A DNA stretch of 64,000 bases from Bog-473 sp963836605 (GCA_963836605.1 CAWIKB010000009.1:1146646-1210645); one strand, 5' to 3'. Counted from the stretch's first letter, positions 53,730-64,000 are shown. Notes: a model not told the origin generated them from the sequence alone. Translations and numbers: made by a program.

Positions 53730-55413
53730 ATGTCGCGTCTCAGAATCTGTTCGCAGTTCAGATGCTGGGCTCTTTGACTACCTTGCGATCCTTTGGCGGC
53801 ACAAAGGGATCATCGTTCTCTCCGTTGTCGTTGCCGTCGGAGCCGCCGTCGGGATCGACCAATTGCGGACGCCGATCTACTCGTCGACTTCGAGCATCGA
53901 ATTCCTCAGTCAGAGCCCTTCCCCGCAGGCTTCGGGCTCGAGCTCACTGACGGGTACCCAGATCTCCACCGATGTGGAACTGGTAAGTGGCGGTGCGGTG
54001 CGGGCCGAGGCGTCCCGGATTCTCAAGGCGCCGGCACCCCCGGTCACCGTTGCCGTCGTGGGGACGACGTCAGTCGCCGAGCTCACGGTCCAATCCCCAG
54101 ACGCCGTGTTCGCTGCCGACGCAGCGAATGCCTATGCGCGGGCTTACGCCAACCTGACGAAGGACGACTACTTGGCCGGCCAGAACGCCTCCGAGGCAGC
54201 GCTCACGAGACAAATCAACAGCCTGCAGGGACAGATCCAAACCGTGAGCAGCCAGATCGCGACGACGCCGGGAAGCAACCCGACCTCCCTCTCAAATCTG
54301 ACTGGCCAGCTCACCGCTCTCTACTCGCAGCAGGCGCAGCTCAAAACGGAGCTCGCCCAGCTCCAACTCGCCGCCTCGCAGTCGGCGAACGGGGCCAACA
54401 TCGTCACTCTGGCCAAGCCGAGCTCATCGCCTTCTTCCCCCAATTTCCTCCGCGACGCTGGCATAGCTTTTGGAGCGGGATTGGTGGCAGGGATAGGGCT
54501 CGCGCTCCTGTGGGACTTCCGTGATGACCGGATCCGAAATCGCAGCGATCTGGAGGAGGCACTTGGCGGCGTCCCGGCCATCGGGATAATTCCGCTCATC
54601 AGTACCTGGCGGGACCACAAGGCGCCCTACCTCATTTCGTCGGACCGCCCGAACTCCCCTACTGCCGAGGCCTACCGCGCCCTGAGGACGTCGGTGCGGT
54701 TCATGGCACTGGAAAGACCTCTCCGCACCCTCGTCGTGACGAGTCCAGCGGCCGCCGACGGCAAGACCACCACTTCGGCCAATCTCGCGGTCATTCTGGC
54801 TCAAGCTGGTCAACGCGTGATCCTGGTCGGTTGCGACCTGCGCCGGCCGCGTATCCATCAGTTCTTCGGCTGCTCCAACGACGTGGGGTTCACCTCCGTC
54901 CTCATTGGGGAAACCTCCCTGGAGGAGGTCCTGATAGACGTTCCCGACCACACCAACCTTCAGATTCTTGCCTCGGGCCCAACGCCGCCAAACCCCTCTG
55001 AACTGCTGGCGGGGCGAGAGGCCTCGAACGTCCTCAAGCAATTGGCCGAACTCGCCGACATCGTTGTGCTCGATTGCCCTCCGGTGCTTCCAGTCACTGA
55101 CGCGACGGTGCTGGCGACGCAAACCGATGGAGTCCTCTTAGTCACGTCAGCTGGCATTTCCACCCGAGCTTCGACTTCACGCGCTCTTGAACTTCTGCAC
55201 AGAGTCGATGCCCAGGTGATAGGCGCCGTGCTGAACCGGGCACCCGAGATCGACGCCTACGCCTACTACCACTACGGGTACGGTTACCGGGAGGCGTACT
55301 CCGATAAAGGTCGCGAACTCGAACCGGCCACTGACGGCGTCCTCAACGGACCGAGTAGCAACGGCGCGACCGACGGGCCGTCGCACGCGAGACGGAAGCG
55401 CTCGGCTACTTGA
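53730..55413 (+). CDS. Wzz/Wzc-type polysaccharide co-polymerase with BY-kinase domain
   Basis: About 560 residues. ATG 53730 (AAGGTG upstream) reaches the conserved 'FDYLAILWRHKGIIVL' only if one extra base near 53745 is removed; from 53863 the frame is clean. Periplasmic coiled region (about 150-230, 'LTRQINSLQGQIQTVSSQI'); second helix 'FLRDAGIAFGAGLVAGIGLA'; kinase with Walker A 'SPAAADGKTTTSANL', Walker A' 'VILVGCDLRRPRI' and Walker B 'DIVVLDCPPVLP'; tyrosine cluster 'YAYYHYGYGYREAY'. It would control chain length and export through cycles of autophosphorylation. Its cognate phosphatase is not nearby; the only Wzb-like gene is the broken one at 29187. Confidence 0.87.
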
Positions 55414-55848
55414 GAATTGGCCTGACGCTGTCGTTCTTGTGTTGGCTTCGAGTTGGGAACAGCCGTTGGGTCGAGCCGTCACCGAAGATGACCCATCATT
55501 GGTGATAATTGGAGTCATCGGCTCTCTCCGCTCGACATTGTCCAACGACTCAGCCGTTCATTATTCTCCCCGTGACCTATCCCTTGGTTTTGAAAATGCA
55601 TTCCAAGCCTCCTGGTACCATTGTGACCGTGACGGCAGGGAGCGGGGCCACACGGACATTTGAGGCGCACCCTACCCGTGGCGGCATACAGGAAGTGCCG
55701 CACGCCTTGGAGCCGGAGTCGAGGTACGCCTTATGGGCCCCACTAATATCGAACCTCATGGTCCAGGGTGATCGAATGAAGCCTTCCTCGCTCAGTCAAA
55801 GGGATCTGTAGTTGCGGCGGACCAGAAAATTCACCGGGCGAACATTCG
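55414..55848. other. Gap after the Wzc-type gene
   Basis: About 435 bases. A plus frame (55591-55811, 'MHSKPPGTIVTVTAGSGATR') is open but lacks recognisable features and an RBS; I do not support it strongly. No terminator hairpin found after the kinase. Confidence 0.35.
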
Positions 55849-56115
55849 ATGGCACTATCCAGAACTAGGCTCTGCTTCATACTGGCGGCGGTGTTGGCTA
55901 TTCTGGGCGCCGTTCTTCTGATCGTCGGAATCATGTACCTGACGATGACTTCGTCAACCTTGCCTGGATTCTTCCCAGGCCATATTCCGTACAGCCACTT
56001 CAAACATACCCAGCGAGGTACGGGGGCTCTCGTCCTCGCCGGTTTGTGCTTTCTCCTCGGGGGCGTGTCGTACGGAGTAGGTCGTCGCCGCATACAGAGC
56101 CGCTGGATGCGCTGA
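55849..56115 (+). CDS. Small two-helix membrane protein
   Basis: 88 residues with two hydrophobic segments (about 9-31 'CFILAAVLAILGAVLLIVGI' and 57-76 'ALVLAGLCFLLGGVSYGVG') joined by a polar loop, and a basic C-terminus (GRRRIQSRWMR). Not recognised. Plausible as a gene because hydrophobic pattern and charge distribution are protein-like, but there is no clear RBS. It converges on the FkbM methyltransferase gene. Confidence 0.5.
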   Translation: MALSRTRLCFILAAVLAILGAVLLIVGIMYLTMTSSTLPGFFPGHIPYSHFKHTQRGTGALVLAGLCFLLGGVSYGVGRRRIQSRWMR

Positions 56116-56221
56116 GTACCGCGAGGGGGATGCCCCCGGTCCACATGAGCACCAGTCTCGCGACACAACCAGCGGCGGACTGTCCGTATTCGCTCCAGGC
56201 AATGCATCGAAACATTCGCAT

Positions 56222-57039
56222 TCATTTCCAGGCCCAGAATTCCATGGCCCCAGTAATTGGACGATCCATCACTCGTCGCAAACCCTGCCGCTCTCAGAAT
56301 CCCATCGGCGGCATCCCGAGCGGGTAGCGACGGTGCGCCGACTCGGTGGTACTCAAACACGATCACGAGTGACGACAAGTCAGCAAGTCTCGGGTCGGCG
56401 AGGATGGGCCATTCGGCACCCTCAATGTCGATCTTCGCCAGATCGGCACGGCGGAGATATGGGAACAGGTCGATGGTGGGCACAGTGAGCACCCTGGATT
56501 CACTCGCGCTTGCCACGTGCGAGCCACTGCCCATGTCGTAGGCGAATCGGACCTCGCCATCGGCGTTGGCCACGGCCGCTTCGTGAAGTACGCAATGCGG
56601 TGTTCCCTGCTGTCGATATGCGCTGGCGTTTGACTGGGTCCGGCTCGAACGCCTCGATGGCAGCTTCGGGCCAGGCACCAGACGCAAAAACCGAAAACAG
56701 CCCAACGTTCGCTCCGACATCGAGGATCAATGCCGGCGCACCAAGTGCGTGTCGCACCTCAATGGGTGGGGAGTAGTCGCCTGCTCGAAATATTTCGTAG
56801 AGCCCCTCAGTATCTCTCCTTGGAACAATGGTGATTCTTCTCCCGTCACGAAGACGGAATGTCCTCTCCTCGTTTCCGTGAACCAGCCATCCCCAGACAT
56901 AGGTCCCGGGGCGCTCCAGAGAAAGGGCCACCGAAAGGAAGCGCAGAGCCACGACTCGGGCTGTAAATGAGCGAACTCGAGGGTGGAGGAGAACAGCTTT
57001 AAACGGGCTCTTGTCCGCCAGTCGCCGGAGCCAATTCAC
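56222..57039 (-). CDS. FkbM-family methyltransferase (frameshifted)
   Basis: ATG 57039 starts an N-terminal region with 'YVWGWLVHGNEERTFRLRDG' and the SAM motif 'PALILDVGANVGLFSVFAS', then 'AAIEAFEPDPV'. Removing one A near 56630 continues it with 'HEAAVANADGEVRFAYDMGS', 'VPTIDLFPYLRRADLAKIDI' and 'EGAEWPIL', the FkbM hallmark. The end is uncertain: a stop at 56222 in a neighbouring frame gives a normal length of about 270, whereas the open frame runs on to 55743 over the small membrane gene. FkbM enzymes O-methylate sugars or polyketides; here a sugar is likely. Confidence 0.75.
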
Positions 57040-57291
57040 GCGATCTGATCATACGCAAGATCAGATCGACACCAAATTCACCTGTTCTGTTGTGCTTGTC
57101 GACAGGCTGGCTGAAGGGGGATCGGGTAACCTCAGTTGCACAGATCGACTTCACGTAGATTTAACGCTTCAAACGATTTGTGGGTGACGGAGCAGAAGAT
57201 CGAGTTAGGCCCGTCCCAGGATGACGACACAAACCTCCATCGCTAATCACGCTTGTCGAGTCCGAGTGTCGGAGAATGATAGAAACACCAA
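57040..57291. other. Intergenic region between divergent methyltransferases
   Basis: About 250 bases, AT-richer than average, with an inverted pair GCGATCTGATC / GATCAGATCG at about 57040-57068 beside the FkbM gene start. Probably holds both promoters; none could be assigned. Confidence 0.4.
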
Positions 57292-58241
57292 ATGGCCAGC
57301 ACTACACGCACGGAGACCGTAGATGATCTACGAGGGCGCTACTTGGAATTGCTGAAACGGGTTCTTTCTCGTTCTGATTTCGAAACGTCCTACAGCCTCG
57401 TACGGCGGGAGTGGAGTCCGTCTCTCCGTTCGACGCTCCGCGACGTATTGAGGCGGCTGCGGCACGGGGCTGAGGTAGAAGAGTCCTATGGAGCCATTCT
57501 GCGTCGCTGGGTGAAATTGATCGGCATCAAGGCTCGGGATATGCAGTTCGACCGCTTAAGAGACCGCGGCTATCAGGTTGTCACGGAGCGAAGAGACGAA
57601 CACCGCCGAGGGGGTCTCGATTGGCCCTCGGATGCCGAGACGATGATCGGAATGGAAAGGCTCAATAATCTCCAACACTGCGTCGAGACGATAATTCACG
57701 AATCGATTCAAGGCGACCTCATCGAGACCGGAGTGTGGCGAGGTGGGGCTTCGATCCTTATGCGGGGAGTCCTTGCCGCCTATGGTGAAACGGAACGAAA
57801 GGTTTGGGTTGCTGATTCCTTTCAGGGTCTGCCACCTCCTGATCCGGCGTATGCGGCCGACGCGGACAGCGAGTTCCACAAGGACAAGCAGCTTGCGATC
57901 TCGGAGGAAACCGTCCGGAATAACTTCAAACGGTACGGCTTACTCGATGATCAAGTGCGCTTTCTCGCTGGGTGGTTCAAGGACACACTGCCTTCAGCTC
58001 CGATAGAGAAACTTGCTCTCGCACGCTTGGACGGTGACATGTACGAGTCGACGATTCAAGCACTTGAATCGCTGTACCCGAAGGTGTCTCCGGGGGATTC
58101 GTAATCATCGATGACTTTGCGATTCGAATGTGCCGCCGAGCTGTTGACGATTACCGGACTCAGAATACGATCGACGACGAGATAATCATGATCGACGACA
58201 AGTCGGCATATTGGCGGAAAGAGTCGGGGCCGTCCCGCTAG
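57292..58241 (+). CDS. TylF-family sugar O-methyltransferase (frameshifted)
   Basis: About 316 residues. 'GDLIETGVWRGGASILMRGV', 'VWVADSFQGLPPPDPAYAAD' and 'LALARLDGDMYESTIQALES' are the signature blocks of TylF/macrocin O-methyltransferases. The frame breaks in a G-run near 58095: one more G gives 'SPGGFVIIDDFAIRMCRRAV' and a stop at 58241. This is the only resolved frameshift in the window that needs a base added rather than removed. The family is metal dependent and methylates deoxysugar hydroxyls, fitting the cluster. Confidence 0.82.
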
Positions 58242-58310
58242 AACTACAGAGAGCCATCGGGACGGCGGCGGGCGGACTGGGCCTCCCGCACGCGGCGACC
58301 GCACAGCCAA

Positions 58311-59356
58311 TCAGGCGCGATGCCAGTGCGAGTCGCTGTATCCCCGCTCATTCCGTCCGTTGGCCAGGAGGGATGGGTCGAGACGGACGAGCGAATAGTT
58401 GGGAAGTGCGTCTTTGTAGTCATGGAGCACTGTGGCTTTCGCAACACCAGTTGGCATGCCCTCCATTCTCTCCATGAGATAGATGTGATCCGGAGCGGCT
58501 TCATCGACCGTCTCCAAGTAGTTGCGGACCACGTGGGGCTCCATCTCTTGGAAGCTCGCCGCGTTCCAGAACAAACTTGGCCGCAACTCTCTTAGTCTCG
58601 GGAAAGTACCAAGATGGCAACAAATTGATGGAGCCACTCTCCAAGCTGAGATCGTTCCGTACGGGACGACGCGATCGGGGAAGACCGCTTTCAGGTATTG
58701 ATGAGCGACATACAACTGGGGCGGTATGTCAAAAAGAAACAGGGTTAGGTCTGGGTGGAGGTTTGGCCAACACCTCGGCCTGCTTGCCAGAACCCTGAGC
58801 CGATTCGCGATCGAGTCAATGGAGCCAAAGTCAACAAACTGAGAGGCCCACGCATACCTCATGTAGAAGTTCAGCATCGTGTAGGACCAGGAACGGTCTG
58901 TCGACATCGAACCGATCCTCCGGATTGCCGATCATCGAGAGATGAAGATCTTGGACCGGCTTGGCGCCCCATTCGGCACCCTTCTGCGCAGCAAAGGCCA
59001 AACAAACCGAACCATAACTCTCATAACGATCGGAGATCCGGCGTAGATACACATCTCGTCTGGAACTTTCCAACTGACGATACGCCGTAGGTAAGTCGCC
59101 GAATCGCCGGGTAAGTCGATTCGAAACGAATCGTGTCCGCTCCAATTCCGGAGCGGCCCACTCGTCCCGTAATAGATCCGTTGCACCAAAGGACAACAAG
59201 ATATTGCGGGCGCCGGTCGAGTGCTGCCTTCGAAAGTCCTTCAGTCCATACTCTCTGAGGTACGTGACGAGTTCTGCTTCGTTGTTGGCCCAGTATTTCG
59301 TCGGCCGGTACTTCTTCGGGCGCTTGGCGCAGATCAGACATCATCTTGTCGAGCAA
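58311..59356 (-). pseudogene. Putative sugar O-methyltransferase (NanM-like), frameshifted
   Basis: Segments in order: 'RYLGDLPTAYRQLESSRRDV'-type helix region near 59080; 'YGSVCLAFAAQKGAEWGAKP'; 'MLNFYMRYAWASQFVDFGSI'; the SAM glycine loop split over frames ('IGSG' then 'GSGKQAEVLAK') near 58780; 'LTLFLFDIPPQLYVAHQYLK'; 'FWNAASFQEMEPHVVRNYLE'; and 'YLMERMEG'. This order fits the putative sugar O-methyltransferase family typified by TIGR04371. At least three shifts. The last 198 residues are in one frame ending at 58311. The N-terminus is near 59356 but not fixed. Confidence 0.55.
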
Positions 59357-59650
59357 ATTCTAGATCGTCGTTTGGTTGCACCGAGGTGCTCCTCCTCTCA
59401 CTTGAACCGAGATTATCGAACCCTTGACCGACGGCGGATTCTGGGCGGCCCGGGGAACTCCCATGTGACCCCTCGAGCCGGCGGCGCCCCCGATGCTTCC
59501 ATCGCCTCATGACCGTGAGAACGTGCCGTGGGGCAATAGCGTTCATGAGCTGGGCCATCCAACGGCCATGGAATGAATCGGGGCTGGTCCGGGACACAAT
59601 CATTTCCGACAGCGAAATTCCGACATTACATATTTGGATACATTTGGAAG

Positions 59651-60560
59651 ATGGCGAACCCGACAGACATCGTGCCGGCATCTACCTTAAGGCGATACTG
59701 GGTAGGGCTTCGAGCAGGCGTCAAGCTGGCTCAAGACCCGGCTCTGAATCATGTTCCCGCCGGCCACTTCTATTCTCCGATCCCCAGCGCGGACGATCGC
59801 AGACGCGCACTGCAGTCACCGCCAACAGCAACCGACGATATTCCAGGTATTGACCTTCGAATACCAGAACAATCTGAGCCTTCTGAAACAGCTCATTCCT
59901 TCTTATGAGCGACTTCCATTCACAGCTGAACAGGGAGAGAATCGGTACCGATACGACAACAGTCCGTTCGGACTAACGGACGGTGTCATCTACGCCACGC
60001 TCTTACTACACCGTCCGCCATCCCGGGTAATCGAGGTGGGTTCGGGCTACTTCGTCCGCACTGCTCTTGGACATCAATGACCTGGTCTTCGACGGTCGCA
60101 TCGAAGCAACCTTCATCGAACCCTATCCGGAACGATTGCGAATGCTTGCTCGCCCGGTGATCTGGATGGAACCCTTCGGCAACAGAGCCTGCAATCCGTT
60201 GAAGTAGAGGTTTTCGAAAAACTAGAACGCAGCGATATCCTGTTCATCGACTCAACCCACGTATCCAAGCTGGGTAGCGACGTCAATTACCTCTTCTTCG
60301 AGATTCTCCCGCGGCTCCGCTCGGGTGTACGAGTCCACATCCACGATGTCTTTTTTCCTTTTGAATACCCACCCAAGTGGATTGCCAAGGGTATTGCATG
60401 GAACGAGAACTATTTGCTTCGAGGATTCCTCCAGTACAACGACAACTTCCGCATCGTGCTCTTTAACCACTACTTGAGCACCCGCCATCGCGAAGCACTT
60501 GCGAAAGCCATGCCCATGTGTTCAGTCGAAGGCGGCAGCCTATGGCTAGAAGTTGCATAG
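59651..60560 (+). pseudogene. Class I SAM methyltransferase, frameshifted
   Basis: ATG 59651 starts 'ANPTDIVPASTLRRYWVGLR'. The frame changes near 59865 into 'NLSLLKQLIPSYERLPFTAE' and 'PPSRVIEVGSGY', the SAM loop, then again after 60050 into 'DGRIEATFIEPYPERLRMLA', 'LERSDILFIDSTHVSKLGSD', 'HIHDVFFPFEYPPKWI' and 'YLSTRHREALAKAMPMC', ending at 60560. The 'FIDSTHVSK...HIHDVF' pattern belongs to the Methyltransf_24-like group found in polysaccharide clusters. About 300 residues with at least three shifts. Confidence 0.6.
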
Positions 60561-60675
60561 CACAGGCTCAGGCCGGTATCACTGAGACCTCAGTCACACA
60601 GCCAAGCTCCCACTGGCAGCTCTCCGTCGGGGGGGACGAAGGTGTCGATATGCGCATGAAGTGGAGAGGGGGACA

Positions 60676-61593
60676 TCACTCCTCCCAAGGCAGTTGGCGT
60701 CCAAGAATGTTCTCCAGCCTCGACTTCTCCACTTTGAACTCCGCCCTTAGCCATGATCGGATATCTCGACATCTCCCGCTTCGGCTGCGTATTCATGGCC
60801 CGCATCTTTCCGTACAATCTTGTCCGCCATTCCACTGGTAAGCACCTTCTCGACGGAAGCCCGCAGTCCGCGTGGGCCGCGCCAGAGCATTCCAAAGACC
60901 CTCAGATCTCATAACCCTGGAGTTGTTCCGCGACTCAGACCTTTTTAGCCATAGATCCTCATCCAACTCTAAGAAATGCCACACAGATCGCATCACCGTG
61001 ATCGGATCCTTCGCAAGCTCCTCGCTTATCAGGACAAGCACCCGATCCACCCCGAACACTTCCTGAAACACCCGAATATGACTCGCGTAACGAGATGATT
61101 CGACGTATCGCCACATATCCGACCATCTCTCTCGAATCCGCTGCGGCTCCGCTTCCAGGGCAGCCTTGAACGACAGTCGTTCGCGCTCATCACGCACAAG
61201 GTGCTGAAATTGCGAATATGCCTTTTCCACTGGATCCCGTATGAGTACGACAACCCGGGCATCTGGACACGCTGAACGCATATCTGGAGCGATCTCGTCG
61301 TAGTACAAATAGCTAGGTGATACATCCGCCCGGACCCGTTGTTGGGCTCCAGCGTAGTGACCCAGATATTCCGCTTCATCCTTTGCTATCGCGCCTGCAG
61401 GGCATCTCGGTCACCTGGACCGTTGGCGTTAGCGAACAGAGGTTTCCGACTGAAGAAATGCAGTTCCTTCTGTTGACTCGTGAAACACATCGGGATGCTG
61501 ACCCAAGTAGGCGTGAAAGGAAGTCGTGCCACATTTTGGCGCTCCAACTACGAAAACATTGGGCCACCCACCGTGGATCATCCTTCTCGACAT
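60676..61593 (-). pseudogene. Sulfotransferase, frameshifted
   Basis: ATG 61593 begins 'GGWPNVFVVGAPKCGTTSFH', the 5'-phosphosulfate loop, and 'AYLGQHPDVFHES'. After shifts near 61440 it continues as 'YLYYDEIAPDMRSACPDARV' and the 3'-phosphate loop 'VVLIRDPVEKAYSQFQHLV'. A third frame ends with 'KVEKSRLENILGRQLPWEE' and TGA at 60676. The order and spacing match a 300-residue carbohydrate sulfotransferase. It is the third sulfotransferase of the window and supports sulfation also in the second cluster. Confidence 0.7.
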
Positions 61594-61740
61594 CCAATCG
61601 GGGTCCCACCCAATGTGCAGGCACGTTCCCAGCTCTCGGACCCGCCCGATGCCACGTTCACTTCTCTCTCCAATTCCGCGATCGATGACCGGATACCTTT
61701 CACGCTAGTCCCGAACACTCGTAGATATATGCGCTACGAA

Positions 61741-63254
61741 TCAACCCACAATGATCTCACTTGTTGACATCATTACTCCAGCATCGATCCCCAATATCCA
61801 TCTCTTTGATGTCGCGCCAATCATGCGCGCTTGCGAAGGAGTCTTCCGGGTGACCCCAACCTCGGTACGAGCTCTTATCTCCTTGAACTGCAATATCGCC
61901 AAACCCAAGCTGCCGGCAGCAACCGCACACACCACACGTAGAGCGCTTGAGAGGTTCATCGCCAATAGCCAATCAATAGCACGCCACCCGACATCGCCAC
62001 GACGAGTCAGTATCCCTCGAGCCCGCAATCTCATTGCCCCCAGGTGTACGAGCCACACGATCGAGATCACGGCTCCACTTGCGCTGGACACAAGGTATGA
62101 AATCGCCGCACCATTCGCGCCGTACCTCGGTATCAGCACCAGATTCATTCCACCGTTGATACACAGGTTCACGGCGGCGAACGCCAACAGCATTTTTTGT
62201 TTGCCCAGTGCAAAGAGCGCCGCGCCCCCAACTTGGCTTACAAAGGTAACGGCAGTTCCCAGAGGAGCAGGCTCAGCGTACGGCCACCCATTGAGTATGC
62301 ATGACCGCCAATAATGCTCATCACAATCCCACTGATGGGTATGACTGCGCACGAGATCATCGACGCCAAATGTCAGCGCAAGCTCCCATAACTGCGTCGC
62401 GCGTCGGCTGAATACGGAAAGGTTCGAGGCGGACGACGTCAAGAACGCAAAGGAGGTCGTCATCATGATGCCCGGAATCTGTGACGAACGCCGCGACAAT
62501 ACGAAACCCGATCGAGTACAGGGCAACCTGGTCGGGGTCGAAAGACACTCAGCAGAAGGCGTCCAAACGAATATAGAGGACGATAACAAGCATGTTCAGG
62601 AAGATCGGAGTGGCTTGACGAACCAACCGCCACGAAGCGGCCCAGTCGAAGAGCGGAGATAATAGGTCGGCTAATTTTCTTCGTGAGAAGGAGAAGCCAA
62701 ACACCTTGCAGGACTCCAACTACTGATGAGACGGAGACAAGGGCGATCACCCCTCCATGAATGTGCAGAACAATGAGCTGAGCCCAACAAAATCAATGCA
62801 GTAGCAACGGCACCGATCCATGTGATCCACTGCACACGTACTGCCTGCTGATAGATCGGAGTCATTGACGAACTGACAGTGACGGTAAGAATCGATGGGA
62901 TCACCAGCGCGACTCCGAGGATGAATCGTTCCCCCGTCCTTCTGACCATAGGTAAACCAGGCGGTTGCGAGCATCAGGACGCCGATCAATGGGGCGTAGA
63001 GGTAGCTCATACCGAGCGTTGTTCGCGCCAGCCTCAGAAGCAGAACCGGATCGTCTTTGGCTTGTTGCAGCACCGTGAAGTTCAAGCCTGGATCCGCCGT
63101 GAGTGCTGCCCACAGCGTCGTAAAGACGAAAATGATTGAGAAGATGCCGAACGCGTCGGCTCCAAGCCGGTGTGCCACGAGCGTGATGGTCACGACCGAG
63201 ACCAGTGCTGTACACTCCCTGCGCGATGATCTGACCGATACCACTTGTCATCAT
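61741..63254 (-). pseudogene. Polysaccharide flippase (Wzx-like), frameshifted
   Basis: Starts near 63254 with 'GIGQIIAQGVYSTG', then 'VSVVTITLVAHRLGADAFGI', 'LTADPGLNFTVLQQAKDDPV', 'VALVIPSILTVTVSSSMTPI', 'DPDQVALYSIGFRIVAAFV', and a clean C-terminal part 'GNAAFALGKQKM'-like ('GGAALFALGKQKMLLAFAAV', 'GMNLVLIPRYGANGAAISYL'), ending at 61741. This is the usual 14-helix flippase layout over about 500 residues, with at least five frame changes between 63240 and 62400. It would serve the second cluster, parallel to the intact Wzx at 17492. Confidence 0.7.
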
Positions 63255-63433
63255 CCGGTGACGGAGCGTGCGGCCTCCTTTGGCCGGTTTGTGCGTCTAT
63301 TCATCTGCACGCGTGGTCCGAGCATCAGCATGACGTCTGCGGGCGTGCAGAGGGCGGTGGCGGCGGCGAAGATACAAAAGGTCGAGAACTCCCGTGAAAG
63401 ATACATGTCAAGAGATTCGCCTGATCGATCCAT
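63251..63433 (-). CDS. Small uncharacterised ORF between the isomerase and flippase genes
   Basis: 60 codons. ATG 63433 follows directly after the isomerase stop (TAGATG), and its TGA overlaps the presumed flippase start (ATGA). Contains 'LSREFSTFCIFAAATALCTP' and a basic tail 'MNRRTNRPKEAARSV'. It may be a short protein of its own or, given nearby frameshifts, the true N-terminus of the flippase. Not recognised. Confidence 0.35.
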   Translation of the reverse strand: MDRSGESLDMYLSREFSTFCIFAAATALCTPADVMLMLGPRVQMNRRTNRPKEAARSVTG

Positions 63434-64000
63434 CTACTCGGCGTCACAGATAGGCTCAAGCCGGTCAAGGGCGGTCCAGAAGCCTTCACCACCATTCTGA
63501 TGCCCTTGCCATATCTCTGGAATAAAGGCTGGCGCGGGGCCAACGATCCACCTGTTCGGCCAGCACAGCGAAGTCGACTTCACCCTCCCCGATCTGCAAT
63601 CCCTCGTCATCCAGCCCGGCGGCGTCCACTACATGCAGGTGTGCCGTCACCGGTGCAAGCAATTCGACCGCTTCGGACGAGCGACTGACGGCGTTGATTG
63701 CACGCCAGCTTGGTGTGAGCCACGTCGAGGCAAAGCCGCCGCCCGAATACTGGCGGGCGAAGTGGGCCGTGTCACCGGATTGACAAAGAGATTGCAGAAC
63801 AACTGGCCACCCAGGTACCACGGAAATGGCGGGAGAGTCTGGGGAATGATCTCCACGCCATCTTCGTCGAGGGACTGCAGACTTTCAGCTACTCGCTCGT
63901 AGAGCTCTGGCAGTTCTGTGGACGGGAGGGCCGTCCGATGAGAAGCCTCCCAGACTGGCCACGATCAACGGCTTCCTTCCCGGCCGGAACCGAGCCGCGA
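63434..64000 (-). pseudogene. Sugar-phosphate isomerase/epimerase domain of the NeuB-linked type, partial and frameshifted
   Basis: The window ends inside this gene. Segments: 'IIPQTLPPFPWYLGGQLFCN', 'VDTAHFARQY', 'LCLDVAHTKLACN', 'APVTAHLHVVDAAGLDDEGL', 'QIGEGEVDFAVLAEQVDRW', 'FIPEIWQGHQNGGEGFWTAL', stop at 63434. This AP-endonuclease-2-like barrel, with CLDVAHTKLACN and HVVDAAGxDxEGLQIGEG, is the C-terminal half commonly fused to NeuB-type nonulosonic acid synthases. The expected N-terminal synthase lies beyond 64000. Frame changes near 63760, 63700 and 63560. It suggests a sialic-acid-like sugar in the second cluster's glycan. Confidence 0.65.

Noticed and set aside
55591..55811. Small plus ORF after the Wzc-type gene
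   Set aside because: Open frame only; no RBS, no homology I recognise, Thr/Gly-rich low information.
55743..56221. Long C-terminal continuation of the FkbM frame
   Set aside because: Arg/Pro/Thr-rich run-on unlike FkbM; conserved domain is complete before 56222 and a protein-like gene lies on the other strand.
6357..58095. Genome-wide programmed +1 frameshifting
   Set aside because: No shared slippery codon or stimulatory structure at the shift sites; insertion errors explain the pattern more simply.

Overview
The window reads as a high-GC actinobacterium. Marker genes: a mycothiol ligase (mshC), an F420-dependent NADP reductase (npdG), an InhA-type enoyl reductase, and phosphatidylinositol-mannoside genes (pgsA, patA, pimA) that belong with thrS and a HIT gene. 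Abundant DUF4012, PASTA, Ig-like and FN3 proteins fit Acidimicrobiia or a close relative, but that placement is inference. I found no tRNA, rRNA, CRISPR array or transposase.

Layout. 1-823: VapBC toxin-antitoxin pair. 857-5922 (minus): M48-type protease, a LAFTG-anchored secreted protein, pimA, patA, pgsA. 6042-12636: frameshifted nucleotidyltransferase, beta-helix protein, EF-G-like GTPase, IPT/TIG remnant, PASTA protein. 12732-25221: mostly intact exopolysaccharide cluster (epimerase, methyltransferase, 2OG oxygenase, Wzy, Wzx, two sulfotransferases, a second beta-helix protein, two glycosyltransferases, an unknown). 25234-31823: heavily frameshifted polysaccharide/export genes (DUF4012, LAFTG protein, LMW tyrosine phosphatase, Wzc-like kinase). 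31894-34410: HIT and thrS. In mycobacteria these directly precede pgsA, so about 26 kb of accessory DNA has split that cluster. 34825-39943: secreted G1-type peptidase, mshC, npdG, fabI. 40137-41304: glycosyltransferase. 41528-49840: three tandem paralogous giant Ig/FN3 surface proteins, each with the same promoter and a repeated hairpin leader, plus the ghost of a fourth. 49833-64000: second polysaccharide cluster (three glycosyltransferase/ligase genes, a near-intact Wzc, four methyltransferases, a sulfotransferase, a flippase, and a sugar isomerase of the type fused to NeuB), mostly frameshifted.

How it fits together. The conserved minus-strand genes build the inositol-phospholipid envelope. 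The two accessory clusters encode complete Wzx/Wzy-type pathways for a probably sulfated and methylated glycan, with Wzc/Wzb regulators and two related beta-helix proteins that may trim or bind it. The Ig/FN3 array and LAFTG proteins add variable cell-surface protein. Fourteen single frameshifts could be resolved. Thirteen are one extra base, which looks more like uncorrected insertion errors than biology, so many broken genes may be intact in the organism. The most unusual signals are the chain of overlapping mini-ORFs between patA and pimA, and the duplicated leader hairpins of the surface-protein array.
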